64,000 nt of DNA from NCBI RefSeq assembly GCF_014764445.1, contig NZ_CP061721.1, forward strand, positions 4,030,001-4,094,000. Direction: 5' to 3'. The position numbers and the translations under genes were made by a program. A model generated the notes under the pieces. The model ran no database searches and was not told the DNA's origin. It worked only from the letters and a program-made list of their open reading frames with translations. Every line of letters begins with the position of its first letter. The stretch's first letter is position 1. Shown piece after piece: positions 16,555 to 24,602 of this stretch. This DNA comes from Pseudarthrobacter sp. BIM B-2242. GTDB taxonomy: Bacteria; Actinomycetota; Actinomycetes; Actinomycetales; Micrococcaceae.

Positions 16555-18078
16555 TTAGTCCTGGAAGTACTCCACCTTGGCGCCAATGGTGTTGAGCCGT
16601 TCGGCCAGGTCTTCGTAGCCGCGTTCGATGACGTAGATGTTTCGCAGCTCCGACACACCCCGCGCGGCCAGCATGGCCAGCAACAGGCAGGCGGCGGGTC
16701 GAAGGGCGGGCGGGCAGCCCACCTCAGCGGCACGCCACTTGGTGGGACCGTTGACGTAGATCCTGTGCGGGTCCAGCAGCTGCACCTGCGCGCCGAGCCG
16801 GTTCAGCTCGGTGAGGTAGATGGCACGGTTCTCGTAGACCCAGTCGTGGATCATGGTCTGGCCGTTGGCGTTGGCGGCGATGACCGCGAAAAACGGCAGG
16901 TTGTCAATGTTCAGCCCCGGAAACGGCATGGGATGGATCTTGTCCTCCGGCGCCCGCAGCTCGGAGGGCTTGGTGGTTACATCCACCAGCCGGGTGCGGC
17001 CGTTCCGCGCCATGTACTCCCCGGAAATCTCCAGCTGCTGGCCCATCTGCCCAAGCGTGGCCAATTCAATCTCCATGAATTCGATGGGAACGCGGCGGAT
17101 GGTCACTTCGGAGTTTGTGACGATGCCGGCCGTGATCAGGCTCATCGCTTCGATGGGATCCTCGGACGGGAAGTATTCAATGTCGGCATCGACCACCGGC
17201 CGCCCTGTGATCTTCAGCGTGGTGGTACCCACGCCATCGATCTGCACGCCGAGCATTTCCAGGTAGAAGCAGAGGTCCTGGACCATGTAGTTCGGACTCG
17301 CGTTGCGGATCACGGTGGTTCCCTCGCGGTGCGCGGCGGCCATGATCGCGTTCTCCGTAACGGTGTCCCCGCGCTCCGTCAGCACGAAGGAGCGGTGCCG
17401 GGCGTCCGGCTTCGGAGCCTGCACCGTGTAGTAACCGGCGGTTGCCTCCACAGACAACCCGAACTGGCGCAGTGCCTGCATGTGCGGCTCCACAGTGCGG
17501 GTGCCCAGATCGCAGCCTCCGGCGTACGGCAGGCGGTATTCAGAAGACTCATCCAGGAGCGGGCCGAGGAGCATGATCACGCTGCGCGTACGGCGGGCGG
17601 CGTCCACGTCCATGGCGGCAAGGTCCAGAACGGCAGGGCGGCGCAGCCGGAGGTCCGTGTCGTTGAGCCAGGTGCATTCAACGCCGATGCTTGTCAGCAC
17701 CTCCACGATCCGGTTGACCTCTTCGATCCGGGCGAGGCGGCGCAGCACGGTGGTGCCGCGGTTAATCAGGCTGGCGCAGAGCAGGGCGACGCCGGCATTC
17801 TTGCTGCTGTTGACATCCACGGCTCCGGACAGTGTGCGGCCACCCTCGATCCGCAGGTGGGTCATCTGGGGTTTGCCCACCTTGACGATGCTCCTTTCGA
17901 AGATCGTCTCGAGCCGCTGGATCATCTTGAGGCTGAGGTTCTGCTTGCCCTGCTCCATCCGTGCGATGGCGCTTTGGCTGGTTCCAAGCGCCTCGGCGAG
18001 CTGGCCCTGGGTCCAGTTTTTTTCCATGCGGGCGTCTTTGAGCGTGGCAGCAATGTGCTCGGCGGTTTCCTGACTCAT
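16555..18078 (-). CDS. XRE-type HTH fused to MurA-like UDP-GlcNAc enolpyruvyl transferase
   Basis: A 507-residue fusion. Residues 8-64 are an XRE helix-turn-helix (MEKNWTQGQLAEALGTSQSAIARMEQG). Residues 72-507 are a full MurA-type enolpyruvyl transferase. Key positions are kept: SSKN (Lys93/Asn94), GGCDLGTR with the PEP-binding Cys189, the SEDPIEAMSLITAG aspartate, ENRAIYLTELNRLGA, and the C-terminal ALRPAACLLLAMLAARG arginine. MurA transfers enolpyruvate from PEP to UDP-GlcNAc to begin peptidoglycan synthesis. The domain looks active, so this may be a DNA-binding enzyme or a self-regulated second MurA. An inverted repeat lies 44 nt upstream of the start. Confidence 0.88.
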   Translation of the reverse strand: MSQETAEHIAATLKDARMEKNWTQGQLAEALGTSQSAIARMEQGKQNLSLKMIQRLETIFERSIVKVGKPQMTHLRIEGGRTLSGAVDVNSSKNAGVALLCASLINRGTTVLRRLARIEEVNRIVEVLTSIGVECTWLNDTDLRLRRPAVLDLAAMDVDAARRTRSVIMLLGPLLDESSEYRLPYAGGCDLGTRTVEPHMQALRQFGLSVEATAGYYTVQAPKPDARHRSFVLTERGDTVTENAIMAAAHREGTTVIRNASPNYMVQDLCFYLEMLGVQIDGVGTTTLKITGRPVVDADIEYFPSEDPIEAMSLITAGIVTNSEVTIRRVPIEFMEIELATLGQMGQQLEISGEYMARNGRTRLVDVTTKPSELRAPEDKIHPMPFPGLNIDNLPFFAVIAANANGQTMIHDWVYENRAIYLTELNRLGAQVQLLDPHRIYVNGPTKWRAAEVGCPPALRPAACLLLAMLAARGVSELRNIYVIERGYEDLAERLNTIGAKVEYFQD

Positions 18079-18121
18079 GGCTAGAAAATATCACAAATGA
18101 GCTATTAGCGCCGGAAAGCTA

Positions 18122-18143
18122 TCCCTAAGGCATCGATTAGGGA
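18122..18143. promoter_or_regulatory. Inverted repeat, candidate operator
   Basis: TCCCTAA at 18122-18128 and TTAGGGA at 18137-18143 form a perfect 7-bp inverted repeat with 8-nt spacing. It sits upstream of the HTH-MurA start (18078, minus strand). It could be the target of the XRE domain, or a small hairpin; not proven. Confidence 0.4.
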
Positions 18144-18296
18144 CCCATCTACCCGCTTCATGCGATACCCGTCACCCGGCGGCAGCGTTTCGCCGGCGTC
18201 GGCGAGGGCAACGCGTCGCCATCCGCAGTCCAAGCAACACTTCCTTCACGAACCCGCCGGATTTTGCGAACAGGGCCGAGTCCACCTATCTTGAAC

Positions 18297-18315
18297 CAAA
18301 GTAAGCCTTACCTAA
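18297..18315 (+). promoter_or_regulatory. Iron box (DtxR/IdeR-type operator)
   Basis: CAAAGTAAGCCTTACCTAA matches the 19-bp actinobacterial iron-box consensus TWAGGTTAGSCTAACCTWA at about 14 positions, with the right half best conserved. It lies 22 nt before the acylase-acetyltransferase start, where an iron-loaded DtxR/IdeR/DmdR repressor would block transcription. Confidence 0.7.
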
Positions 18316-18337
18316 CCTTTGAAAGTAGCCCGCGACG

Positions 18338-21286
18338 ATGCCGCAATCCCCGACGCACGGCCCCGCTCCCGCAGGCGGCGCCGGAACGTACCGCGACCGG
18401 TGGGGAATTCCGCACTTGTGGGCAGAGTCCGCCAACCAGCTCGCCCGCCTTCAGGGCATGAATGCGGCGGCGGACCGCTCGTGGCAGATCGAGCTCGAAC
18501 GCTGGCGCTCGGAAGGCCGCACCGCTGAAATGATGGGCGCGGACGGCCTCCACTGGGACCGCTTCGCCAGGCAGGCCAGGCTGGATGACACGGCGCGCCG
18601 CTGCTTCGAAGGACTCGACGACGGCACCAGACGGTGGTGCGAAAGCTACGTGGCAGGCATCAACCAGGCACTGGAAGACGGGCTGCGCGGCGGGCCCGAG
18701 TTCGAGGAATCGGGTACGGCGCCTACGCCGTGGCACGCGTGGACGCCGCTTGGCATCTTCCTGGTCCAGCACATCCTGTTCTCCACGTTCCCCAACAAAC
18801 TCTTCCGTGCGCACGTGGCCAAAACACTGGGTCCCGATGCCGTGGGCCTGTTCAGCATCGAGGCCCCGGTCTGGTCCGGCAGCAACGCGTGGGCGGTCCA
18901 CGGTTCCGCGACGGCAAGCGGCAGGCCACTTATCGCCGGCGACCCCCACCGCCTGCTGGAACTGCCTGGCGTGTACCAGCAGGTGCGGCTCGCGTGCCCG
19001 GAGTTCGACGCCATCGGGTTCGCCTTCCCCGGCGTGCCCGGGCTGCCGCACTTCGGCCACACCGGACACACGGCCTGGGCCATCACCAACGCCATGGCCG
19101 ACTACCAGGACCTCTTCGAGGAGGAACTGCGGCGCGTCTCGGCGGGCACTGCGCCTGCGGGCACTGAGCCCGCCGCTTCGAGGCCCGCGGGCATCGAAGC
19201 GCGAGGCCCGCTCGGTTGGGAGCCCGCCGTCGTCAGCACGGAAACCATCCGCGTCCGCGGCGGCCGCCCCGTGGAGGTGGAGATTATCGAGACTGCCCGG
19301 GGTCCGGTCATTGCCGGAGGGCCCGACGGCGGCGCCCTGAGTCTGCGGTTTCCGGCGCGGGTGGAAGGGCGGCTGGGTTTCGAAGCCCTCCTGCCGCTGC
19401 TGCGGAGCCGTTCGGTGGCGGACCTGGAAGGGGCGCTGGCGGCATGGGTGGAACCGGTCAACAGCGTGGTCGCGGCCGACGCCTCCGGCACTGTCAGGCA
19501 CTTCGTGGCAGGGCTGGTACCGGAGCGGAACCACGCTAACCGCCGGACACCCGTACCGGCACGGAACTCTGCATATTCCTGGACAGGCATATGTGCGCCG
19601 CTGCCCAGCTTTGACGTGACACACACTGCCGTGAGTGCGAACGACCGAGATGCCGGCGGCGGGGATGCGGTTGCCATGGAGTTCGCGCCGGCCCACCGCG
19701 CCCGGCGCATCCGCCAGCTCCTTGAAGCCCGAACGGGGCCGCACACGGCGGACAGCATGCAGGCGATCCATTCAGATACGTTGCTTGGACCCTGGCCCCA
19801 ATACCGGGCTCTGCTCGGAACCCTCGATGGCGGTTCGCTGAGTCCCGCCGCGGTCCGGCTCCGCGCGCAGCTTCTGGCGTGGGACGGGCGCATGGACGCC
19901 GGCAGTACGGATGCGGCAGTCTTCGCAACGTGGCGCGGCCTCCTGGTCCGCGAGATTGCCCGGCACCCCGCCCTGGCCCCGCTCGCAGGACCCACGGGCT
20001 ACGCGCCGGTGTTCGGGCCATGGCTGTCGGCGGCTTCGCGGGTGGGATTCGCCCTCGAAACCCTGCTTGTGCGGGGGTCCGAGCTCGGCATCAGCCCGGA
20101 CGCCGCAGCAGCTGCGGCATTGGAGGAGGCTGCGGCATTGGAGGAGGCTGCAGCACTGGAGGAAGCTGCAGCACTGGAGGAAGCTGCAGCATTGGAGGAA
20201 GCTGTCCTGGGAGAAGCCGCGCGGGACGTTGCTGGCACACAGGGAAAAGGCTGGGGCAGGCGCCACCGGCTGCTGGCCGTGCACGAGCTCCCCGGCACGC
20301 TGGCCAACGCAGCGCCCACCGTGCCGCTGTCCGGCGACACCGGGTGTGTGCTGTCCACCGAAAGCCTGCCCGGAGTGGAAGACCGAAGCTTCCGCGGGCC
20401 GGTTGCCCGTTATGTGTGGGACCTGGCCGACCGGCAGCAGAGCCGCTGGGTTGTTCCTTTCGGCGCCGCGGGCACCCCGGGGCACCCCCATTTCGCGGAC
20501 CAGCTACCGCTGTGGGCAGCAGGGGAATTGCTTCCCGTGGTCACGGACTGGACGCTGCTCACTCTTGATTCCGTGCCAGCCCCGGGCACCCCGCCCGGCC
20601 CGGGCTCCCCCGCAACTACCCGTCCTACGAAGCAACCCATGCCCACGAAGGAACCTATGCCTGCAAAGGAAATCATGACCGCCCCCACCCAGGACTTCGC
20701 CGTGCGGACAACTGTCTACGCCGAAGAGTTCGAAGGCCGGAAGGAGCTCCGGATCCTCCCTCTGGTTCCGGCAGAGGACATCGATCTCATCCATGGGTGG
20801 GTCAGCCAGCCCCGGGCCAGGTTCTGGGGCATGACCGGGCACTCCCGCGAGGACGTGCTCGAAATCTACGAGTTCCTCGACTCACTGGACACACACCATG
20901 CCTTCCTGGTCCTGCTCGACGGCGAACCAACGGCACTTTTCCAGACCTACGAGCCACTGCACGATCCCGTCGGCGAGGCATACCCTGCCCGTGAAGAAGA
21001 CATCGGCATGCATCTGCTGCTGGCTCCGGCCACCCGGCCCGTCGCAAACTTCACGCCGCGGCTGGGCGCATCGCTCATCCGCTATATGTTCTCGACGCCC
21101 GGCAAGGACAGGATCGTTGTGGAGCCCGATGCCCGCAACGCCAAGGCCCGGCGCCGGCTCGAGGCCACTTGCTTTGAGCTCGGACCCGTGGTCCGGTTGG
21201 CGGAAAAGGAAGCCCAGCTGGCGTTCCTGACCCGTGCCGGTTTCGACCGGTCCGAGCCGCTGCGGTCCCGCTCAGGGCGCGGCTGA
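18338..21286 (+). CDS. Penicillin-acylase-family Ntn hydrolase fused to siderophore-type N-acetyltransferase
   Basis: A 982-residue fusion. Residues 15 to about 760 are an S45 penicillin acylase: alpha-chain part (GTYRDRWGIPHLWAESANQLARLQGMNAAADR), then the self-cleavage and nucleophile site WSG-SNAWAV (Ser182), LIAGDPHRLL and the FGHTGHTAWAITN oxyanion region. No signal peptide is evident. Residues 592-621 are five AAALEE-type repeats. After a Pro/Lys-rich linker, residues 780-975 are an IucB/RhbD-type GNAT domain (LIHGWVSQPRARFWGM, LFQTYEPLHDPVGEAYPAREEDIGMHLLL). An AAGGA precedes the Met780 codon (20675), so the second domain may also be made separately. The iron box argues for a siderophore role. 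Acyl substrates are unknown. Confidence 0.85.
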   Translation: MPQSPTHGPAPAGGAGTYRDRWGIPHLWAESANQLARLQGMNAAADRSWQIELERWRSEGRTAEMMGADGLHWDRFARQARLDDTARRCFEGLDDGTRRWCESYVAGINQALEDGLRGGPEFEESGTAPTPWHAWTPLGIFLVQHILFSTFPNKLFRAHVAKTLGPDAVGLFSIEAPVWSGSNAWAVHGSATASGRPLIAGDPHRLLELPGVYQQVRLACPEFDAIGFAFPGVPGLPHFGHTGHTAWAITNAMADYQDLFEEELRRVSAGTAPAGTEPAASRPAGIEARGPLGWEPAVVSTETIRVRGGRPVEVEIIETARGPVIAGGPDGGALSLRFPARVEGRLGFEALLPLLRSRSVADLEGALAAWVEPVNSVVAADASGTVRHFVAGLVPERNHANRRTPVPARNSAYSWTGICAPLPSFDVTHTAVSANDRDAGGGDAVAMEFAPAHRARRIRQLLEARTGPHTADSMQAIHSDTLLGPWPQYRALLGTLDGGSLSPAAVRLRAQLLAWDGRMDAGSTDAAVFATWRGLLVREIARHPALAPLAGPTGYAPVFGPWLSAASRVGFALETLLVRGSELGISPDAAAAAALEEAAALEEAAALEEAAALEEAAALEEAVLGEAARDVAGTQGKGWGRRHRLLAVHELPGTLANAAPTVPLSGDTGCVLSTESLPGVEDRSFRGPVARYVWDLADRQQSRWVVPFGAAGTPGHPHFADQLPLWAAGELLPVVTDWTLLTLDSVPAPGTPPGPGSPATTRPTKQPMPTKEPMPAKEIMTAPTQDFAVRTTVYAEEFEGRKELRILPLVPAEDIDLIHGWVSQPRARFWGMTGHSREDVLEIYEFLDSLDTHHAFLVLLDGEPTALFQTYEPLHDPVGEAYPAREEDIGMHLLLAPATRPVANFTPRLGASLIRYMFSTPGKDRIVVEPDARNAKARRRLEATCFELGPVVRLAEKEAQLAFLTRAGFDRSEPLRSRSGRG
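20111..20200 (+). repeat. Five tandem 18-bp in-frame repeats
   Basis: Five units of 18 bp, typified by GCTGCGGCATTGGAGGAG, run without interruption inside the acylase domain and encode AAALEE repeats. Units differ only at a few third positions, so copy number may vary between strains. Confidence 0.9.
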
Positions 21287-21314
21287 CCCGCTAAACCAGC
21301 CCGCCGTCGACCCG

Positions 21315-22109
21315 CTAACGCCAGACGAAGTTCCAGGTCCCCATTCCGGCCGCGGCAACCACAGCGGCCGCAGCGATCAGCACGCCGCCCAGCACTACCC
21401 AGACGTCCAGCAGCGAGTAGGTCGATTCACGGGCCCACGTCCGCTGGCCGGTGCCGAAGCCGCGCGCTTCCATCGTGACGGCAAGCCGGGAGGCCCGGCG
21501 GATGGCCTGCACCAGCAGCCCGAAGCTCTGGCCGAGGGTGGCCCGCAGCCGCTGCAGCGGGCTGCCATGGGAGCCCACGCCGCGGGCCCGCCGGGCCATG
21601 CCGATGGTCTGCCATTCCTCGGCCAGGAGTCCAACGAGCCGCATGGCGGCCAGGGTGCCCAGGACAAAGCGGTGCGGCAGCCGGGCCTTCTGCGCCAGGG
21701 CGTCGGCAAGGTCGGTGGGATCCGTGCAGGTCATCAGCAGGATCGCGGGCAGCGCAATAGCGAGTCCGCGGAGCATAAACCCGAGCCCCAGCTGAAGCGA
21801 ACCTTCGCTGATGGACCAGATCCCGACGTCGAGCAGTACAGCGCCGCTGTCCGCCGCGACGATCGCCGTGCTCCACCCGCCTACCGCTGCCGCCAGGATC
21901 AGCGGCCAGCCACGCTGCCAGAGCAGGCGCAGCGTGAGCCCGGCGAGCGGGAACAGCGCCAGCTCAGCCGCGAGCGCCACCGAGGCGGACACCCAGTCGA
22001 TGGAGAGTGCCAGCACCAGGGTGATCAGGAACACCGAGCCGAACTTGGCCAGCGGGTTGGCCCGCGTCAGCAGCGCCTGGTTGCCGCGGAGGGTCAGGGT
22101 GTCCCTCAT
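21315..22109 (-). CDS. ykoC: ECF transporter transmembrane T component (YkoC-like)
   Basis: A 264-residue EcfT protein with about five membrane spans that couples the S component to the ATPases. Family motifs are the N-terminal RANPLAKFGSVFLITLVLALS and the paired coupling-helix motifs MARRARG and TMEARGFG. Its ATG overlaps the stop of the ATPase gene by 4 nt. It is the third gene of the operon that begins at the TPP riboswitch, so it belongs to a thiamine-precursor uptake system. Confidence 0.92.
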   Translation of the reverse strand: MRDTLTLRGNQALLTRANPLAKFGSVFLITLVLALSIDWVSASVALAAELALFPLAGLTLRLLWQRGWPLILAAAVGGWSTAIVAADSGAVLLDVGIWSISEGSLQLGLGFMLRGLAIALPAILLMTCTDPTDLADALAQKARLPHRFVLGTLAAMRLVGLLAEEWQTIGMARRARGVGSHGSPLQRLRATLGQSFGLLVQAIRRASRLAVTMEARGFGTGQRTWARESTYSLLDVWVVLGGVLIAAAAVVAAAGMGTWNFVWR

Positions 22110-23716
22110 GCCGCCTCTGCTTCCTGGCGGGCGCCGCCGCGCAAGGCCGGGCCCAGACGCAGTTCGGCGCCGCCCAGGACGGCACTGAATTCTTCGTCGT
22201 GGGTCATCGAGACCACGGACGTCCCGGCGTCGAGCAGTTCAGACAGGAAGGAGGCGAGTTCTGCCCAGGTGTTGGCGTCCTGGCCGAACGTGGGCTCGTC
22301 GAGCACCAGCACCCGCGGGTGGGCAGCGAGGACCGTCGCCACCGACAGCCGCCGCTTTTCGCCGCCGGACAGCGTATACGGGTTGGCGTCCACAAGGTGC
22401 GTGAGGCGGAGCCGCTCCAACAGTTCGTCCACCCGTTCCTCGCCATGCCCCAGATGCCGCGGACCAAACATCAGCTCGTCCAGGACGCGCCCGGTGACGA
22501 ACTGGTGCTCGGGCTCCTGGAACACCGTGCCGATGCGGGATATCAGCTGCTTCGCCTTCCACCTGAAGGGATCGATTCCGGCGCCTTCGGACAGTTCGAC
22601 GGCGGCTGACACCTTCCCTGCCACCGGCGCCAGCAGTCCGGCGAGCGTCAGGGCGAACGTGGACTTGCCGGCGCCGTTGGGGCCGGTAACCGTGAGTGCC
22701 TGGCCGGCACGGACCTGCGCGGTGATGCCCGTTTGCACCGGCACCGGCGCGATGGTGCGGAAGCCGCGGCGGCGGGGCCGCTCGCGGGAGACTGCGACGT
22801 TCTCTGCGGCCAGCAGCAGCTGCCCGGCAACGGCGGAACCCCCGGCGGAAATGCCGCGCCGGGGACGGGTGGACGGAACATAGCCCGGCACCCACACTCC
22901 GGCACCGATCAGCATGTCCCGCGCCTCAGCGAGCACCCGGTCCGGCGGACCGTCCAGCAGCACGCCCGACGAACTGCCGGGAGCGCCGGAGGCCGCTGCC
23001 GAGCCCGGCTGCAGCACCACAATCCGGTCCACCACGTCTTTCCAGACGGACACCCTGTGTTCAACAACCACCATCGTGGCACCCGTCTTGTCGAGGCAAC
23101 GGCCCACCGCGTCCCGCACCTCAAGGACGCCTGCGGGGTCGAGGTTGGCTGTCGGCTCATCCAGCAGGATCAGTCCCGGCCGCATGGCCAGGATGCCCGC
23201 CAGCGCCAGCCGCTGCTTCTGCCCGCCGGACAGGGCCGACGTCGGGTGGTCCAGCGGGAGCCGGGCGGCACCCGGGGATCCGACGGCACTGCGCAGCCCG
23301 ACGTCGTCGAGCGCCTCGTGGACCCGCTTCCAGATCTCGTCCCGCGGAACAGCCAGGTTTTCGGCGCCAAAGGCGACGTCGTCGCCCAGCCGCGAGAGGA
23401 CCACCTGCGTTTCAGGATCCTGCTGCATCAGCCCTGCACGGCCGCGCCGGCTCCGCGGCGCAACGCCGTCGATCAGCAGCGAACCGGTCTCGTCGGCGTC
23501 GTCCCCTTCATCCCCCAGCACCCCGGCGAGGGCGTGCAGCAGCGTCGATTTGCCTGCGCCGGAAGGGCCCAAAAGCAGCACCCGCTCACCAGGGGCGATG
23601 TCGAGGTCCAGCCCCTGGACGGCGGGGGCGGCACGGCCGGCGTGCCGCCAGCCCCAGCCACGGGCTGATACCGCAGCGGGGCGCACCGCGGAAGCGCCGG
23701 CGTCGAAAGCGGTCAT
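22106..23716 (-). CDS. ykoD: ECF transporter dual ATP-binding protein (YkoD-like)
   Basis: A 536-residue protein with two complete ABC ATPase domains in one chain. The first has Walker A GPSGAGKSTLLHALAG, signature LSGGQKQRLALAGIL and Walker B LILLDEPTANLDP. The second has GPNGAGKSTFALTLAG, LSGGEKRRLSVATVL and VLVLDEPTFGQDA. Such a pair drives an energy-coupling-factor importer. It shares one base with the S-component stop (TGATG) and overlaps the T-component start, so all three are translationally coupled under the TPP riboswitch. Confidence 0.94.
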   Translation of the reverse strand: MTAFDAGASAVRPAAVSARGWGWRHAGRAAPAVQGLDLDIAPGERVLLLGPSGAGKSTLLHALAGVLGDEGDDADETGSLLIDGVAPRSRRGRAGLMQQDPETQVVLSRLGDDVAFGAENLAVPRDEIWKRVHEALDDVGLRSAVGSPGAARLPLDHPTSALSGGQKQRLALAGILAMRPGLILLDEPTANLDPAGVLEVRDAVGRCLDKTGATMVVVEHRVSVWKDVVDRIVVLQPGSAAASGAPGSSSGVLLDGPPDRVLAEARDMLIGAGVWVPGYVPSTRPRRGISAGGSAVAGQLLLAAENVAVSRERPRRRGFRTIAPVPVQTGITAQVRAGQALTVTGPNGAGKSTFALTLAGLLAPVAGKVSAAVELSEGAGIDPFRWKAKQLISRIGTVFQEPEHQFVTGRVLDELMFGPRHLGHGEERVDELLERLRLTHLVDANPYTLSGGEKRRLSVATVLAAHPRVLVLDEPTFGQDANTWAELASFLSELLDAGTSVVSMTHDEEFSAVLGGAELRLGPALRGGARQEAEAA

Positions 23717-24336
23717 CAGTTGAAGACGGGTTCCGAGAAGGCCTTCCGGGACGCGAAGGAGCTCAGGACGCCGGTTTTGGCGAGGCCGCGGGTGGCGATC
23801 CAGGACACGGCGCCGGCAATGACGGCACCGGAGATGGCGCAGAACAGAATGTACGCGGCCTTGTCGCCGGCCTCGTAGGCGATGTTCCAGCCCCAGGGCG
23901 CGAAGGAATCGTTCAGGCCGCAGAACAGTCCGGCGCCGGCGCCGGCGAGCAGGGCCACGGGCAGGTTGAACTTCCTGTAGGCGAAGGCGGCGAACACCAG
24001 TTCGGCGCCGAGGCCCTGCAGGATGCCGGAGATCAGCACGGTGGTGCCGTACTGGGAACCCATCATGAGCTCACCGGTCGCGGCCACGGCCTCACAGAAC
24101 AGCGCTGCGCCCGGTTTGCGGATGATGAGCATGCCCAGCACGGCCGGAATCATCCAGCCGCCCGCGATCAGGCCTGTGAGGGGCGGGTAGGTGGCGTTCA
24201 TCGGCGCGGACACCAGCGCTGCGCCCTGGGACCAGGCCCAGAAAATGACGCCGCCGGCGATGGCGATCAAAGCCGCCACCACAATGTCCACAACGCGCCA
24301 GGAATAGCTGGCCTTCTTGAGTCCTGCTGTTGTCAT
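23716..24336 (-). CDS. ykoE: ECF transporter S component, YkoE family (HMP/thiamine)
   Basis: A 206-residue integral membrane substrate-binding component with about five to six spans. SWRVVDIVVAALIAIAGGVIFWAWSQG at the N-terminus and PGAALFCEAVAATGELMMGSQYG are typical of the YkoE family, linked in other bacteria to hydroxymethylpyrimidine or thiamine uptake. The ATG at 24336 follows a strong AGGAGG. A TPP riboswitch fills the leader, which supports this substrate. Confidence 0.93.
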   Translation of the reverse strand: MTTAGLKKASYSWRVVDIVVAALIAIAGGVIFWAWSQGAALVSAPMNATYPPLTGLIAGGWMIPAVLGMLIIRKPGAALFCEAVAATGELMMGSQYGTTVLISGILQGLGAELVFAAFAYRKFNLPVALLAGAGAGLFCGLNDSFAPWGWNIAYEAGDKAAYILFCAISGAVIAGAVSWIATRGLAKTGVLSSFASRKAFSEPVFN

Positions 24337-24423
24337 TTCTGCCTCCTGAGGTACAGGAGGGGAGAGTATTCGCGGTTTCGGCCCGGCCTGCGCCGCCCGG
24401 TTCCGGACACTCTGAGAAGCTCG

Positions 24424-24540
24424 ACTCCCTTGCGCCGGTACTAACCGGATCAGGTTCGAGGGTCTGCGGCTGTCCGCACTCTCAGCGCCCATCCACCGGC
24501 TGCATCCCTGCAGTGCCCGACGGCGGCGCTCCCCTGTCGT
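24424..24540 (-). promoter_or_regulatory. TPP riboswitch (THI element)
   Basis: Read on the minus strand, the leader has the thi-box core: GGGGAGCGCC near its 5' end, GCTGAGAGTGCGG, ACCCTCGAACCTGATC (24448-24463), CCGGTTAGTACCGGCG and AAGGGAG at its 3' end. Thiamine pyrophosphate binding would turn off the ykoEDC transporter genes downstream. Ends are approximate. Confidence 0.95.
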
Positions 24541-24602
24541 AAATAAATCTGCCCTGATGGGCGTGACCCAGTTTACACCGCAGGAGCGGTAGATTGTGGG
24601 CC

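Noticed and set aside
20111..20200. Tandem repeats considered as a CRISPR array
   Set aside because: Units are contiguous 18-bp in-frame repeats without spacers and lie inside a gene.
24594..24602. TTG start for the UPF0303 gene
   Set aside because: It has AGGAG at 7 nt, but the ATG at 24603 has a -10-like TAGATT at leaderless spacing. I kept the ATG and consider this unresolved.
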